A stretch of 64,000 nt of DNA from Pseudomonas wuhanensis (GCF_030687395.1 NZ_CP117430.1:4402001-4466000), one strand, 5' to 3'. Shown: positions 43,335 through 54,562, numbered from the stretch's first letter. Program-made: numbers and translations. The notes: a model not told the origin generated them from the letters alone.

Positions 43335-43483
43335 TCTAAGTCCCCTTATATCTATTTGAGTTTGATTCTAAGTTTTTTGGTGAAAGCAAAAAAACGAGTG
43401 CTGAATGGCCTACAGACACTTAAGAGCCGCTTTATAACAAGGGCTCTAAAAAACTGTCAACAAGCCCCCCAGGCAAATGCGTA

Positions 43484-45880
43484 CTAATGCGTGCTAATTC
43501 TTTCCTTAGAGTCAGACTCGCGTTTTTCATCCTTTGCAACGATCTCCGGAACCACATCCGGCAAGGGCTCCGGCGCGTATTGCAGCGCAATTTGCAGGAC
43601 CTCGTCAATCCATTTAACTGGTTTAATCTGTAGATCTTGCTTGATATTGTCAGGAATTTCCTTCAGATCGCGTACGTTCTCTTCAGGAATGATCACCGTC
43701 TTGATTCCACCACGGTGAGCAGCCAGCAGTTTTTCCTTCAATCCACCGATCGCCAGCACCTGACCACGCAAGGTGATTTCGCCGGTCATGGCAACATCTG
43801 CACGCACCGGAATGCCAGTCAATGCTGACACCAGGGCCGTGCACATGCCTACACCAGCGCTAGGGCCATCTTTCGGCGTTGCCCCTTCAGGCATATGGAT
43901 ATGCGTGTCGCGCTTCTCGTGGAAGTCCAGAGGAATCCCCAGGCTCTTCGCACGGCTGCGGACAACGGTCAGGGCTGCGGTGATCGATTCGACCATCACG
44001 TCACCCAGAGAACCCGTCTTGATCAACTGGCCTTTACCCGGTACGACCGCGGCTTCGATGGTCAGCAATTCGCCACCCACCTGGGTCCACGCAAGGCCCG
44101 TTACCTGGCCAATCTGATCCTGCGACTCAGCCAGACCGTAGCGGAATTTACGCACGCCCAGGAAGTGCTCGAGCATGTCGGCAGTGACCTTCACCGAGAA
44201 GCGTTTTTCCATCGCATGCTCTTTGACCGCCTTGCGGCAAACCTTGGCAATCTGGCGCTCCAGCCCACGCACACCGGCTTCGCGGGTGTAGTAGCGAATG
44301 ATGTCGCGGATCGCTTCGGCGTCGAATTCCAGCTCGCCTTTCTTCAGACCGTTGGCCGTAATCTGCTTCGGCGAAAGGTATTTGACGGCGATGTTGATCT
44401 TCTCGTCTTCGGTGTAACCCGGCAGACGAATCACTTCCATCCGGTCCAGCAGCGCCGGCGGAATGTTCATGGAGTTGGAGGTGCAAAGGAACATCACATC
44501 GGACAGGTCGTAATCGACTTCCAGATAGTGATCGTTGAAGTTGTGGTTCTGCTCGGGATCGAGCACCTCCAGCAACGCCGACGCCGGATCGCCACGCATG
44601 TCGCTGCCCATTTTGTCGATTTCATCGAGCAGGAACAGCGGGTTGCGAACGCCCACCTTTGTCATCTTTTGAATCAATCTTCCTGGCATCGAACCGATAT
44701 AAGTCCGACGATGACCACGAATCTCCGCCTCATCGCGCACACCACCGAGGGCCATGCGGACGAATTTGCGGTTGGTGGCGTGAGCAATCGACTCCGCCAG
44801 AGAGGTTTTACCCACCCCGGGAGGACCGACCAGGCACAGCACCGGACCACGAATTTTCTTCACGCGCTTCTGCACGGCGAGGTATTCGAGGATCCGCTCT
44901 TTGACTTCTTCCAGGCCATAGTGGTCGGCGTCGAGAATGTCTTCGGCACGAGCGAGGTCCAGACGCACCTTGCTCTGGGCCTTCCACGGCACTTGAACCA
45001 GCCAGTCGATGTAAGAACGCACCACCGTCGCTTCCGCGGACATTGGCGACATTTGCTTGAGCTTGTTCAGTTCGGCTTGAGCCTTGGCCAGTGCGTCTTT
45101 CGGCAGACCGGCGGCATCGATACGCTTTTTCAGCTCTTCGATTTCGTTGTGGCCTTCGTCGCTGTCACCCAGCTCTTTCTGAATGGCCTTCATCTGCTCA
45201 TTCAGGTAGTACTCGCGCTGGCTGCGCTCCATTTGCTTTTTAACGCGGCCGCGAATGCGTTTTTCGACTTGTAGCAGATCGATTTCGGCATCCAGCAACG
45301 CCAGAACGTGCTCGACCCGGGCCGACAAATCGATGATTTCGAGGATTTCCTGCTTCTGCTCGATCTTCAGGGCCATGTGCGCGGCCATGGTGTCGACCAG
45401 GCGGCCTGGCTCGTCGATGCTATTAAGCGACGACAGGACTTCAGCGGGGACTTTCTTGCCCAGCTGCACATATTGTTCGAACTGAGCCAGCAGGCTGCGG
45501 ACAAACACTTCCGACTCGCGCTCAGGCGCGTCGACTTCGTCGATCAGCGAAACTTCGGCACGGCAGTGGCCGTCGACTTCGCTGAAGCGCTCCACGGCGC
45601 CCCGCTGCTCGCCTTCGACAAGAACCTTGACTGTACCGTCAGGCAGCTTGAGCAGCTGCAGAACGGTAGCGATGGTACCTACGCGATAAAGTGCTTCTTC
45701 ACCGGGATCGTCGTCAGCAGGATTTCGCTGAGCCAGCAGAAGGATCTGCTTGTCGCCCGTCATCGCTGCCTCGAGGGCTTCGATGGATTTCTCGCGCCCC
45801 ACGAACAGCGGGATAACCATGTGCGGATAAACCACGACATCACGCAATGGCAGGAGAGGCAATTCGATGGTTGTCTTCAT
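43484..45880 (-). CDS. lon: Lon ATP-dependent protease
   Basis: 798 residues starting [20 protein letters not shown]; the longer in-frame extension upstream is rejected because it is atypical and the ribosome-binding site (GAGGCGAAATC region) precedes this ATG. N-terminal substrate domain, Walker [14 protein letters not shown], Walker [12 protein letters not shown], and the Ser-Lys dyad in [12 protein letters not shown] and [17 protein letters not shown]. Degrades unfolded and specific regulatory proteins in the cytosol. Confidence 0.96.
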   Translation of the reverse strand: MKTTIELPLLPLRDVVVYPHMVIPLFVGREKSIEALEAAMTGDKQILLLAQRNPADDDPGEEALYRVGTIATVLQLLKLPDGTVKVLVEGEQRGAVERFSEVDGHCRAEVSLIDEVDAPERESEVFVRSLLAQFEQYVQLGKKVPAEVLSSLNSIDEPGRLVDTMAAHMALKIEQKQEILEIIDLSARVEHVLALLDAEIDLLQVEKRIRGRVKKQMERSQREYYLNEQMKAIQKELGDSDEGHNEIEELKKRIDAAGLPKDALAKAQAELNKLKQMSPMSAEATVVRSYIDWLVQVPWKAQSKVRLDLARAEDILDADHYGLEEVKERILEYLAVQKRVKKIRGPVLCLVGPPGVGKTSLAESIAHATNRKFVRMALGGVRDEAEIRGHRRTYIGSMPGRLIQKMTKVGVRNPLFLLDEIDKMGSDMRGDPASALLEVLDPEQNHNFNDHYLEVDYDLSDVMFLCTSNSMNIPPALLDRMEVIRLPGYTEDEKINIAVKYLSPKQITANGLKKGELEFDAEAIRDIIRYYTREAGVRGLERQIAKVCRKAVKEHAMEKRFSVKVTADMLEHFLGVRKFRYGLAESQDQIGQVTGLAWTQVGGELLTIEAAVVPGKGQLIKTGSLGDVMVESITAALTVVRSRAKSLGIPLDFHEKRDTHIHMPEGATPKDGPSAGVGMCTALVSALTGIPVRADVAMTGEITLRGQVLAIGGLKEKLLAAHRGGIKTVIIPEENVRDLKEIPDNIKQDLQIKPVKWIDEVLQIALQYAPEPLPDVVPEIVAKDEKRESDSKERISTH

Positions 45881-46102
45881 GATTTCGCCTCTACGGCGGC
45901 CATAAGGCCGTAAACAGATGGAAGTAAGCTTGAAACCAAGATGGGGGCTGTTTTCAAAAAAAACAAGCGGATAAAAGAACCACTTTGAAGATCGCCCCTT
46001 ACGGTAGCGCCTGTATGGGTCCGGATGCATCCAATCAGGCCGACTGTTATGCCGCCTTCGCAGCGGTGCGGCGATCCGACAAGCCAGCCCCCCACAATAG
46101 CA

Positions 46103-46122
46103 AAGGGGCCCGAAGGCCCCTT
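46103..46122 (-). terminator. Terminator between clpX and lon
   Basis: AAGGGGCC-CGAA-GGCCCCTT, a perfect 8-bp stem 22 bases after the clpX stop. Confidence 0.6.
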
Positions 46123-46144
46123 CTTTATTTCAGCAGTGTGACGC

Positions 46145-47428
46145 TTAGGCGTCCGGCGCTGCCTTGGCAGTCGGCTCACTGTTTTCGTAGATATACAGTG
46201 GCTTGGACTTGCCTTCTATAACGCTTTCATCGATCACTACTTTACTCACCTCGGACTGCGAGGGGATTTCATACATAGTGTCGAGCAATACACCTTCGAG
46301 AATCGAGCGCAGTCCACGGGCACCGGTCTTACGTTCCAGGGCACGTTTGGCGACCGATTTCAGCGCGTCGGCCCGGAACTCCAGATCCACGCCTTCCATC
46401 TCGAACAGCTTGGCATACTGCTTGGTCAGAGCATTTTTCGGCTCGGTGAGAATCTGCATCAACGCAGCCTCATCAAGCTCATCCAGCGTGGCAAGTACCG
46501 GCAGACGACCGACGAATTCCGGGATCAGACCAAACTTGACCAGATCGTCAGGTTCGACTTCACGCAGGGACTCACCGACTTTCTTGCCTTCTTCCTTGCT
46601 GCGCACTTCCGCGTTGAAACCAATGCCTCCCTTGGTGGAACGGTTTTGAATAACCTTTTCCAGACCGGAGAACGCACCGCCGCAGATGAACAGGATGTTA
46701 CGGGTGTCGACCTGAAGGAATTCCTGCTGCGGATGCTTGCGACCACCTTGAGGTGGAACGGAAGCGACCGTACCTTCGATCAACTTGAGCAGGGCCTGCT
46801 GCACGCCTTCACCGGAAACGTCCCGGGTGATCGACGGGTTGTCAGACTTGCGCGAGATCTTGTCGATCTCATCGATGTAGACAATGCCCATCTGGGCTTT
46901 TTCTACGTCGTAATCGCACTTCTGCAGCAGCTTCTGAATGATGTTCTCGACATCTTCACCCACATAACCCGCCTCGGTGAGGGTGGTTGCGTCGGCGATG
47001 GTGAACGGAACGTTCAGCAAGCGGGCCAGTGTTTCGGCAAGCAGGGTTTTACCCGAGCCTGTCGGGCCGATCAGCAAGATGTTGCTTTTGCCGAGTTCGA
47101 CGTCGTCATTCTTTTTGTCACGCTGGTTCAAACGCTTGTAGTGGTTGTACACCGCTACGGCCAGAACCTTTTTCGCACGTTCCTGACCAATCACGTACTG
47201 ATCAAGGATGCCGCTGATTTCTTTAGGCGAAGGCAATTTATGCGCGCTGCTTTCGGCCTGGGCTTCCTGCACCTCCTCACGGATGATGTCATTGCACAGG
47301 TCGACGCACTCGTCGCAAATAAAGACCGAGGGGCCGGCAATCAATTTGCGTACTTCATGCTGGCTTTTGCCACAGAAGGAGCAATAGAGCAGCTTGCCGT
47401 TGTCCTCGCCGTTGCGGGTGTCAGTCAT
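46145..47428 (-). CDS. clpX: ClpX, ATPase subunit of ClpXP
   Basis: 427 residues starting [20 protein letters not shown]. The zinc-binding domain has CSFCGK and [10 protein letters not shown]; Walker A is [15 protein letters not shown]; the Walker B region is [11 protein letters not shown]; there is a sensor-2 region near [15 protein letters not shown]. It unfolds tagged proteins and feeds them to ClpP, encoded just upstream. Confidence 0.96.
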   Translation of the reverse strand: MTDTRNGEDNGKLLYCSFCGKSQHEVRKLIAGPSVFICDECVDLCNDIIREEVQEAQAESSAHKLPSPKEISGILDQYVIGQERAKKVLAVAVYNHYKRLNQRDKKNDDVELGKSNILLIGPTGSGKTLLAETLARLLNVPFTIADATTLTEAGYVGEDVENIIQKLLQKCDYDVEKAQMGIVYIDEIDKISRKSDNPSITRDVSGEGVQQALLKLIEGTVASVPPQGGRKHPQQEFLQVDTRNILFICGGAFSGLEKVIQNRSTKGGIGFNAEVRSKEEGKKVGESLREVEPDDLVKFGLIPEFVGRLPVLATLDELDEAALMQILTEPKNALTKQYAKLFEMEGVDLEFRADALKSVAKRALERKTGARGLRSILEGVLLDTMYEIPSQSEVSKVVIDESVIEGKSKPLYIYENSEPTAKAAPDA

Positions 47429-47540
47429 TCGTTCGATCCAAATCCGATAGGCTTGCAACACAAGATGAAGGCTATTGCGGGCTTTTTCAAGCCCGCTAGT
47501 GATCGGACCCGCCGACCAACCTTATTTTGAGCTGCTTATT

Positions 47541-48176
47541 TTAAGCGGGGCGCTGATTGATCACTTCATCGATCAACCCGTATTCACGCGCTGCTTCTGC
47601 ACTCATGAAATTATCGCGGTTGGTATCGCGCTCGATTTCTTCAAGAGTGCGCCCGCTATGCTTGGCCATCAGCGTGTTGAGACGCTCACGAATGAAGAGG
47701 ATTTCCTTGGCATGGATTTCGATATCCGAAGCCTGGCCCTGGAAACCGCCCAGTGGCTGGTGAATCATCACACGCGAGTTTGGCAGGCAGTAACGCTTGC
47801 CTTTCGCACCCGCCGTCAGAAGAAACGCGCCCATGCTGCACGCTTGACCGATACAGGTGGTCGACACGTTTGGCTTGATGAACTGCATGGTGTCGTAGAT
47901 CGACATGCCCGCCGTCACCGAACCGCCCGGCGAGTTGATATAAAGATGGATGTCCTTGTCCGGGTTTTCCGCTTCAAGGAACAGCAGTTGCGCACAGATC
48001 AGGTTGGCCATGTAGTCCTCTACCGGACCAACCAGAAAGATCACTCGCTCCTTGAGAAGGCGCGAGTAGATGTCATAGGCGCGTTCGCCACGAGCAGACT
48101 GCTCGACAACCATCGGGACCAGGCCGCCTGCGGCCTGGATATCAGAGTTCTGCTGAATATACGAATTACGGAACAT
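47541..48176 (-). CDS. clpP: ClpP, proteolytic subunit
   Basis: 211 residues. Catalytic Ser in [17 protein letters not shown], His in [13 protein letters not shown], Asp in [14 protein letters not shown]. It forms the 14-mer chamber that works with ClpX; 112 bases separate the two genes. Confidence 0.96.
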   Translation of the reverse strand: MFRNSYIQQNSDIQAAGGLVPMVVEQSARGERAYDIYSRLLKERVIFLVGPVEDYMANLICAQLLFLEAENPDKDIHLYINSPGGSVTAGMSIYDTMQFIKPNVSTTCIGQACSMGAFLLTAGAKGKRYCLPNSRVMIHQPLGGFQGQASDIEIHAKEILFIRERLNTLMAKHSGRTLEEIERDTNRDNFMSAEAAREYGLIDEVINQRPA

Positions 48177-48269
48177 GCTCTGCAGTCACTCCCAAATAGT
48201 TATGTCTTGAATACGCATAAGCCAGCACGAAGGCTGGCTTATGGTGTGTACTTCTTACCGCAAAAACAA

Positions 48270-49580
48270 TCAGTCGGCTTGTGGAGCTTCTACCGGCTTG
48301 ACCGCTTCTTCGTAAGAGACCGATTTGTCGGTCACGCTAGCTTTCTGCAGAACAGTATCCACAACTTGTTCTTCCAGCACAACCGAACGGACTTCGTTCA
48401 GTTGCTGGTCGTTCTTGTAGTACCAAGACACAACCTGCTCAGGCTCCTGGTAAGCCGAAGCCATTTCCTGAATCATCTCGCGAACGCGGGCTTCGTCAGG
48501 CTTGAGGTCGAATTGCTTGACCACTTCAGCCACGATCAGACCCAGCACAACGCGGCGCTTGGCTTGCTCTTCGAACAGCTCGGCCGGCAGTTGGTCAGGC
48601 TTGATGTTGCCGCCGAACTGCTGAACAGCCTGCACGCGCAGACGGTCGACTTCGTTGGACAGCAGAGCCTTTGGCACTTCGATCGGGTTGGTGGCCAGCA
48701 GACCGTCCATAACCTGATTCTTGACCTTGGATTTGATCGCCTGACGCAGTTCGCGCTCCATGTTCTTGCGAACTTCGGTGCGGAAGCCTTCCAGACCGGT
48801 TTCCTTGATGCCGAATTGAGCGAAGAATTCTTCGGTCAGCTCTGGCAGTTTAGGCTCGGAAACGGTGTTCACGGTCACGGTGAACTCAGCGGCTTTGCCT
48901 GCCAGGTCGAGGTTCTGATAGTCCTCTGGGAAGGTCAGGCTCAGAACGCGCTCTTCGCCGGCTTTAGCGCCAACCAGACCGTCTTCGAAACCAGGGATCA
49001 TGCGGCCGGAACCCAGCACCAGTTGGGTGCCTTTGGCGGAACCGCCAGCGAACACTTCACCGTCGACTTTGCCGACGAAATCGATGTTCAGTTGGTCTTC
49101 GTTCTGAGCGGCGCGATCGGCAACTTCGAAACGGGTGTTCTGCTTGCGCAGGATTTCCAGCATCTTGTCCAGATCGGCATCAGCCACGTCAGCGCTCAGG
49201 CGCTCGACAGTGATACCTTCGAAACCGGCAACAGTGAACTCCGGGAACACTTCGAAAATTGCGACGTATTCCAGATCTTTGCCAGCTTCCATCGATTTAG
49301 GCTCGATCGAAGGAGCGCCAGCCGGGTTCAGCTTCTGCTCAACAACAGCTTCGTAGAAAGAAGACTGGATCACATCGCCCACGGCTTCTTGACGTGCATC
49401 AGCACCGAAACGGCGCTTGATTTCACTCATAGGCACTTTGCCTGGACGAAAGCCAGCGATCTTGGCCTTTTGGGCAGTCTGCTGCAGACGCTTGTTGACC
49501 TGAGTCTCGATGCGCTCAGCCGGCACGGTGATGCTCATGCGGCGCTCAAGAGCAGAAGTATTTTCAACAGAAACTTGCAT
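48270..49580 (-). CDS. tig: Trigger factor
   Basis: 436 residues starting [20 protein letters not shown]. The ribosome-binding loop is [17 protein letters not shown]; the FKBP-like PPIase domain (about 150-245) includes [20 protein letters not shown]; the C-terminal arms end [10 protein letters not shown] ribosome-associated chaperone at the start of the tig-clpP-clpX-lon cluster. Confidence 0.96.
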   Translation of the reverse strand: MQVSVENTSALERRMSITVPAERIETQVNKRLQQTAQKAKIAGFRPGKVPMSEIKRRFGADARQEAVGDVIQSSFYEAVVEQKLNPAGAPSIEPKSMEAGKDLEYVAIFEVFPEFTVAGFEGITVERLSADVADADLDKMLEILRKQNTRFEVADRAAQNEDQLNIDFVGKVDGEVFAGGSAKGTQLVLGSGRMIPGFEDGLVGAKAGEERVLSLTFPEDYQNLDLAGKAAEFTVTVNTVSEPKLPELTEEFFAQFGIKETGLEGFRTEVRKNMERELRQAIKSKVKNQVMDGLLATNPIEVPKALLSNEVDRLRVQAVQQFGGNIKPDQLPAELFEEQAKRRVVLGLIVAEVVKQFDLKPDEARVREMIQEMASAYQEPEQVVSWYYKNDQQLNEVRSVVLEEQVVDTVLQKASVTDKSVSYEEAVKPVEAPQAD

Positions 49581-49940
49581 GGATATTCCTCGTTGCACAG
49601 ACGTTAGCCGGCCGTTTCCGACCCCAGAATCAAGGGCATGCATTCTAGTGGGTCAAACTCAAGAAGTCACCCTACTGAAAACGGGTAAAAAAGCAGCAGG
49701 CAATTTATAGGCGGGGACAAACGGTTATGCCTCGCCCTGTTAGCAAATACAGCCAGTCATGCCGGGGCTCTGCACCCACCTTCCTATATATAGAAGCAAT
49801 CGGCAATTCATCCCTGACAGTCAACCCCGCGAGGGGATCGGCGGGCAAATCGAGCATCATCGAGAAACATAAATACGACGAAGCGACCTGCCCTGCGGCC
49901 CACAACCTGCAGCCGTCGACACTCAAACCACTGAAACAAA

Positions 49941-49972
49941 AAAGGCGCCAGACTGTTAAATCTGGCGCCTTT
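49941..49972 (-). terminator. Terminator-like hairpin after tRNA-His 1
   Basis: AAAGGCGCCAGA-CTGTTAAA-TCTGGCGCCTTT, a 12-bp perfect stem downstream of the tRNA on the minus strand, ending in a T-run. An almost identical hairpin lies at 50238. Confidence 0.7.
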
Positions 49973-49979
49973 CGGAATA

Positions 49980-50056
49980 TGGGGTGGACGATGGGGATCG
50001 AACCCACGACAACGGGAGTCACAATCCCGTGCTCTACCAACTGAGCTACGCCCACC
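49980..50056 (-). tRNA. tRNA-His (GTG), copy 1
   Basis: 77 nt with CCA; minus strand begins GGTGGGCGTAGCTCAGTTGG (with the extra 5' G of tRNA-His), anticodon loop ATTGTGACT, T-loop GGTTCGATCC. Identical to the copy at 50276. Confidence 0.95.
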
Positions 50057-50133
50057 ATATTGCGTGACAAAGAAGCCAAACAACTTCTTTGTTGAGCCCC
50101 AATCAAGCCAATCGGCATGAGTGAAGCTTTATT

Positions 50134-50218
50134 TGGTGCGGATGAAGAGACTCGAACTCTTACGCCTCGCGGCGCTGGAACCTAAATCCAGTGTGTCTAC
50201 CAATTCCACCACATCCGC
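50134..50218 (-). tRNA. tRNA-Leu (TAG)
   Basis: 85 nt with CCA and a long variable arm; minus strand begins GCGGATGTGGTGGAATTGGT, anticodon in GATTTAGGTT (TAG), T-loop AGTTCGAGTCT. Confidence 0.95.
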
Positions 50219-50237
50219 GGATTGAAGCTGTTAAAGC

Positions 50238-50268
50238 AAAGGCGCCAGACTGTTAATCTGGCGCCTTT
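50238..50268 (-). terminator. Terminator-like hairpin after tRNA-His 2
   Basis: AAAGGCGCCAGA-CTGTTAA-TCTGGCGCCTTT, the same stem as at 49941 with one base fewer in the loop. Confidence 0.7.
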
Positions 50269-50275
50269 CGAAATA

Positions 50276-50352
50276 TGGGGTGGACGATGGGGATCGAACC
50301 CACGACAACGGGAGTCACAATCCCGTGCTCTACCAACTGAGCTACGCCCACC
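50276..50352 (-). tRNA. tRNA-His (GTG), copy 2
   Basis: Same 77-nt sequence as copy 1, also followed by the GGCGCCAGA hairpin. The two copies with their hairpins, flanking tRNA-Leu, look like a local duplication. Confidence 0.95.
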
Positions 50353-50384
50353 ATATCGCGCTACTTGTGCCAAAGCTGCCTAAA

Positions 50385-50461
50385 TGGCGCACCCGGCAGG
50401 ACTCGAACCTGCGACCATCCGCTTAGAAGGCGGATGCTCTATCCAGCTGAGCTACGGGCGC
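50385..50461 (-). tRNA. tRNA-Arg (TCT)
   Basis: 77 nt with CCA; minus strand begins GCGCCCGTAGCTCAGCTGGA, anticodon in CCTTCTAAGC (TCT), T-loop GGTTCGAGTCC. Confidence 0.95.
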
Positions 50462-50736
50462 CTTGTTAATCTGTACTCTTGGAGGACTACAAACTAAGTG
50501 CTTTTCAGTCTTGCAGAATCGCAACTCCGCTCGACCTTCTCAACCAGTGCTAGGCTGTGCCCGACAAGTGCGACGAATAGTATAGAGCCCCCCGGAGGTC
50601 GTCAAATCCTTTTTAAAAAAAATTCATTTAATTAAAGGGGTTAGGGGAATTTACAGACCAAGCGCCTTTGCCCTCACCTCATGACATGCGAGAATGCGCT
50701 CTCTTTTTTCCCCCTCTCGATGGTTAATCACGCGCA

Positions 50737-51591
50737 ATGACTGCACAACTAATCGACGGCAAATCGATCGCCGCCAGCCTGCGCCAGCAGATCGCCAAAC
50801 GAGTCGCCGAGCGTCGCCAGCAAGGCTTGCGCACACCCGGCCTCGCGGTGATCCTGGTCGGCAGCGATCCTGCCTCTCAGGTTTATGTCTCGCACAAGCG
50901 TAAAGACTGTGAAGAGGTCGGCTTCCTTTCCCAAGCCTATGACCTGCCTGCCGACACCACTCAAGCCGCGCTGACCGAGCTGATCGATCGCCTGAACGAC
51001 GACCCGGCGATTGACGGCGTTCTGCTTCAGCTGCCCTTACCTGAACACCTGGACGCCTCCAAATTGCTGGAGCGCATTCGTCCTGACAAGGACGTCGACG
51101 GCTTCCACCCTTATAACGTCGGCCGTCTGGCACAGCGCATTCCGCTGCTGCGTCCGTGCACACCTAAAGGCATCATGACGCTGCTGGAAAGCACCGGTGC
51201 CGACCTGTACGGAATGGACGCGGTCATTGTCGGCGCGTCCAACATTGTTGGCCGTCCGATGGCGATGGAACTGCTGCTGGCCGGTTGCACCGTGACCGTT
51301 ACCCACCGCTTCACCAAGGATCTGGCAGGCCATGTCGGTCGCGCCGACCTGGTGGTGGTTGCCGCCGGCAAGCCGGGCCTGGTCAAAGGTGAATGGATCA
51401 AGGAAGGCGCGATCGTGATTGACGTCGGCATCAATCGCCAGGAAGACGGCAAGCTGGTCGGTGACGTGATCTACGAAACCGCCCTGCCCCGTGCCGGCTG
51501 GATCACTCCGGTTCCGGGTGGCGTTGGTCCGATGACCCGCGCCTGCCTGCTGGAAAACACGCTGTACGCCGCCGAAACGCTGCACAGCTGA
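50737..51591 (+). CDS. folD: FolD, methylenetetrahydrofolate dehydrogenase/cyclohydrolase
   Basis: 284 residues starting [20 protein letters not shown]. Catalytic Lys region [14 protein letters not shown], substrate loop [15 protein letters not shown]-binding [20 protein letters not shown] and the family ending [18 protein letters not shown]. Interconverts one-carbon folates in the cytosol. Divergent from the tRNA cluster, as in other pseudomonads. Confidence 0.96.
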   Translation: MTAQLIDGKSIAASLRQQIAKRVAERRQQGLRTPGLAVILVGSDPASQVYVSHKRKDCEEVGFLSQAYDLPADTTQAALTELIDRLNDDPAIDGVLLQLPLPEHLDASKLLERIRPDKDVDGFHPYNVGRLAQRIPLLRPCTPKGIMTLLESTGADLYGMDAVIVGASNIVGRPMAMELLLAGCTVTVTHRFTKDLAGHVGRADLVVVAAGKPGLVKGEWIKEGAIVIDVGINRQEDGKLVGDVIYETALPRAGWITPVPGGVGPMTRACLLENTLYAAETLHS

Positions 51592-51621
51592 GTTCACGCT
51601 CGCACGCAACATCGCATAAAG

Positions 51622-51648
51622 GAACCCCGCCTATCGCGGGGTTCTTTT
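51622..51648 (+). terminator. Terminator of folD
   Basis: GAACCCCGC-CTATC-GCGGGGTTC followed by TTTTT, 30 bases after the stop. Confidence 0.75.
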
Positions 51649-51851
51649 TGCCTGTAGAAAAAAGCTCGCCCACTGACGGAAGCTGCAAGACCGGCCGGCT
51701 AAAAAAGAGCCGCTGCATTAAATATTCTTCACTTTTACCCCCTGCCTTACAGGCGCCTATGGCTTTCCTGGCACATACTCCTAAAATGCGTCGTTTTAAA
51801 GAAACAGCCCGTTACAGAACGGCATATCCACCCCTTCATGAGTCTGCCAGC

Positions 51852-52790
51852 GTGAAAATCCGTCTTTCCATCCTGAGCCTAGTTTTTGCAGTTACAGGGA
51901 CTTTCACCACGCCAACGGTCAACGCCGCTGAGACCACCGCGGCACCTCGAGACAATTCACAACTGAAGATCGCGTCCGGCAGCGCTTTGCTGATGGATCT
52001 GCAAACCAACAAAGTCATCTATGCCAGCAACCCTGATGTCGTCGTACCCATCGCCTCAGTCAGCAAATTGATGACCGGCCTGGTGGTCGTAGAAGCGCGG
52101 CAGAACATGGACGAATACCTTTCCGTCAACATCAGCAACACACCGGAAATGAAAGGCGTGTTTTCCCGGGTCAAGCTCAAAAGCGAATTACCACGGCGTG
52201 AGATGTTGCTGATTGCCCTCATGTCATCGGAAAACCGTGCCGCCGCGACGCTGGCCCATCACTACCCGGGCGGTTATGTTGCGTTCATCGCCGCCATGAA
52301 CGCCAAAGCCAAGGCGCTGGGCATGACCAGCACCCACTTCGTCGAACCGACGGGCCTCTCTCCTCGCAATGTGTCCACCGCCCGTGACCTGAGCAAGCTA
52401 CTGATCGCCGCGCACAAGTACCCGCTATTGACCGAACTGAGCACCACCAAGGAAAAAACCGTCAGATTCCGTAAACCCAACTACAGCCTGGGTTTTCGTA
52501 ATACCGATCATTTAGTCAACAAACCTGACTGGGACATCAGACTGACCAAAACCGGCTTCACCAACGCAGCGGGGCATTGCCTGGTATTGGTCACTCACAT
52601 GGGCAACCGTCCGGTTGCACTGGTGATACTTGATGCCTTCGGCAAATACACGCACTTCGCCGATGCCAACCGGATCCGCAACTGGGTCGAAACCGGCAGG
52701 AGCGCCAACGTGCCGTCCGTAGCCCTGCAGTACAAGTCCGACAAGAACCTCAAAAATCGCCAGAGCGGTGTGATCGAAGCCTCGAAATAA
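51852..52790 (+). CDS. pbpG: D-alanyl-D-alanine endopeptidase (PBP7-type)
   Basis: 312 residues from a GTG at 51852 that begins the signal peptide [20 protein letters not shown]; upstream in-frame codons are not part of a signal sequence. Serine-enzyme motifs: SVSK ([10 protein letters not shown]), SEN ([10 protein letters not shown]) and KTG ([10 protein letters not shown]). Cleaves peptidoglycan cross-links in the periplasm. The C-terminus lacks the amphipathic anchor of PBP5, consistent with PBP7. Confidence 0.88.
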   Translation: MKIRLSILSLVFAVTGTFTTPTVNAAETTAAPRDNSQLKIASGSALLMDLQTNKVIYASNPDVVVPIASVSKLMTGLVVVEARQNMDEYLSVNISNTPEMKGVFSRVKLKSELPRREMLLIALMSSENRAAATLAHHYPGGYVAFIAAMNAKAKALGMTSTHFVEPTGLSPRNVSTARDLSKLLIAAHKYPLLTELSTTKEKTVRFRKPNYSLGFRNTDHLVNKPDWDIRLTKTGFTNAAGHCLVLVTHMGNRPVALVILDAFGKYTHFADANRIRNWVETGRSANVPSVALQYKSDKNLKNRQSGVIEASK

Positions 52791-52810
52791 AGTCCAAATA
52801 CCTACCAATG

Positions 52811-52836
52811 AAAAGCCCCGACAGTCGGGGCTTTTT
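52811..52836 (+). terminator. Terminator of pbpG
   Basis: AAAAGCCCCGA-CAG-TCGGGGCTTTTT, 20 bases after the stop. Confidence 0.75.
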
Positions 52837-52862
52837 GTTGGCAGGCGGTTTTCGTCCAGCGG

Positions 52863-53087
52863 TCAGTCGTTGGGCAACGGCATCTGATCGTCATCCGGAA
52901 TGCCATCCCCGGCACTCGGGTCTCTCCAACCCTGCGGATGCTTCGTCGGCACCACTGTTGGTCTGGCCAAGGGATCCCTTAACGGGCTGTCCGGATCCAT
53001 CACCGGATCCACATCCGCTTCGGGGGTTGTTGGAACACTGTCTGGAGGATCTGGACGTTTGTCGTCGAAGCTCGAATCGGTAGACAT
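52863..53087 (-). CDS. Disordered acidic Pro-rich protein
   Basis: 74 residues starting MSTDSSFDDKRPDPPDSVPT (AAGAGG upstream), dominated by Asp, Pro and Gly, with DPVMDPDSPLRDPLARPTVV. Predicted unstructured. It pairs with the similar protein at 53101-53316 in the same direction, 13 bases apart, so probably one transcript. Function unknown. Confidence 0.6.
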   Translation of the reverse strand: MSTDSSFDDKRPDPPDSVPTTPEADVDPVMDPDSPLRDPLARPTVVPTKHPQGWRDPSAGDGIPDDDQMPLPND

Positions 53088-53100
53088 ATGCACCTCTTGA

Positions 53101-53316
53101 CTAAAACTTGGGTTTCAGATCGCCAAGGGGATCGTAAGGCTTCGCCGGGGCCTTCTTGCCCGCCTCACCCGGCTTTACATCCCTGGGCGCCTTGGCGGGC
53201 CCGATGGGATCGACTTGAGGATCGGCGAGGTCCGGAGAATCGGGGTCGAACCCCAGCTCATTGTCGGACGAATGCTCAGACGAGTGCGGGCCGGTGGGGG
53301 TATTGGAATGTGCCAT
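53101..53316 (-). CDS. Disordered small protein, paired with the downstream gene
   Basis: 71 residues starting MAHSNTPTGPHSSEHSSDNE, followed by LGFDPDSPDLADPQVDPIGP and a Lys/Pro-rich end (KKAPAKPYDPLGDLKPKF). No folded domain is expected. Shares the DPDSP word and overall composition with 52863-53087, suggesting common origin. Confidence 0.6.
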   Translation of the reverse strand: MAHSNTPTGPHSSEHSSDNELGFDPDSPDLADPQVDPIGPAKAPRDVKPGEAGKKAPAKPYDPLGDLKPKF

Positions 53317-53408
53317 GGCGCCTCCTGTTCATGGTCCCGAAAAATCCGGGCCCTCTACTTGAGACTTCAGCATAGCGCGGCGGTGCCATGCCGATGACGA
53401 GCGGAAAC

Positions 53409-54080
53409 CTACTTCGCGGTCAGCGCCTTCTTCGCCCGGGCTGCCGCCTGTTCCTGACCTGACTGGGCAAGATCGCTCGCCGCTTTCAGCCAGCGCGGCT
53501 GATCGACATTGGCCGGAATCTGGTCCGGTTTCTGGATCAATACGGCCCAACCGCCGGCATTCTCGAATGCCGATTCAAAGGCGCTGAACCCCATCAGCAA
53601 CCGACGATCCATCCCGGCGCGCAGCAGCACGGTCTGCTTCTGACGGTTGTAACCGGCGAGAATGGCGTATCGGGGCTCTGCCCAAAACGCCGAGCCTTCG
53701 GTGAAGCGCACCATTACCGGATAACCAGCAGCAACCTGGGCCAGCAGCGCCGGCAAATGGCTGTCGAGGGGATAGACCACCAGCCCGTACTCACGCGCGA
53801 GGTTCTGCATGTTCTGCTGCAAGCGGTCTTCGGCACCCGGCAAATGCAGAGGTTTGTCGAGCAACCCCGGGGTGATCACGATGCCCTGCTGGGACAGCAG
53901 GCTGGCCAGCACCTGAGGCCCGCTTTGATAGCTTTGCCCACGGTAAAACGTACCGCTGAGTTCAACCCGCTCCGGCAGACGCTTGATCTCGGGCGCCACG
54001 CTCCCCGCACAACCAGCCAGGCCGGCGACGCAGCCAACGATCAGCACCAAAGATCGAATTCGAGAAAATACCCGCACCAT
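53409..54080 (-). CDS. C39-peptidase-like lipoprotein with the Cys replaced
   Basis: 223 residues from MVRVFSRIRSLVLIVGCVAG; lipobox LAGCAGS. The papain-like start YRGQSYQSGPQVLASLLSQQ corresponds to the Q-C-G-P nucleophile block of C39 peptidases, but Ser stands where Cys is expected. The later His region (WAEPRYAILAGYNRQ) is also altered (no GHY/GHF His). Likely a non-proteolytic relative anchored in the outer membrane. Confidence 0.6.
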   Translation of the reverse strand: MVRVFSRIRSLVLIVGCVAGLAGCAGSVAPEIKRLPERVELSGTFYRGQSYQSGPQVLASLLSQQGIVITPGLLDKPLHLPGAEDRLQQNMQNLAREYGLVVYPLDSHLPALLAQVAAGYPVMVRFTEGSAFWAEPRYAILAGYNRQKQTVLLRAGMDRRLLMGFSAFESAFENAGGWAVLIQKPDQIPANVDQPRWLKAASDLAQSGQEQAAARAKKALTAK

Positions 54081-54310
54081 TATCACTCTCTTGTTCAGAC
54101 GCCAGGTATCCATCCCCCCCGGCTTGGCCGTCGATCATAGGATGCCGCGCGGCAGCGGTATAGCCTTAACCGGCAGTTGATTGCATTCGATAGAGCGAAC
54201 TGGTTGGTGACAGGCGACCTTTGGTCAATAGCCTGAAATACAGCAACGGCTAGACTGTCATTTATCAAGGAAGAGTGTGCGCCCGATGCAGCGCAAAAGA
54301 GGAGGCACTG

Positions 54311-54481
54311 ATGAGCCTGACAATGACTATCGTAATGTTGATTTCCGGCTGGCTGGCCGTAGCCGCCGCCATGCTGTGGGGCGTTTTGCGCATTACCCGC
54401 CGGCACCATCACCACCCGGTTCAATCGGCGCCCGTGGTGAAAACCGATAAACCGGCTGCGCACCCCGCCACCGTCCACTGA
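54311..54481 (+). CDS. Small single-pass membrane protein
   Basis: 56 residues starting MSLTMTIVMLISGWLAVAAA (membrane helix), then LRITRRHHHHPVQ with a natural four-His stretch and a disordered tail. AAGAGGAGG precedes the start. Function unknown. Confidence 0.6.
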   Translation: MSLTMTIVMLISGWLAVAAAMLWGVLRITRRHHHHPVQSAPVVKTDKPAAHPATVH

Positions 54482-54507
54482 CCGGCGCTTTTCAGTCGTA
54501 CAAACAA

Positions 54508-54552
54508 AAAAACGGCCGCCTGGACTCTTTCGAGTTCAGGCGGCCGTTTCGT
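54508..54552. terminator. Bidirectional terminator
   Basis: AAACGGCCGCCTG-AACTC stem with a TTTCG loop region, flanked by an A-run on the left and a T-rich tract on the right; serves the convergent genes on both sides. Confidence 0.7.
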
Positions 54553-54562
54553 TTAACGAAGG

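Noticed and set aside
43895..45274. 459-residue plus-strand frame opposite lon, and the 710-residue frame opposite clpP-tig
   Set aside because: Both are antisense shadows of highly conserved genes; their composition (His/Gln/Leu/Phe-rich) is typical of reverse-strand reading.
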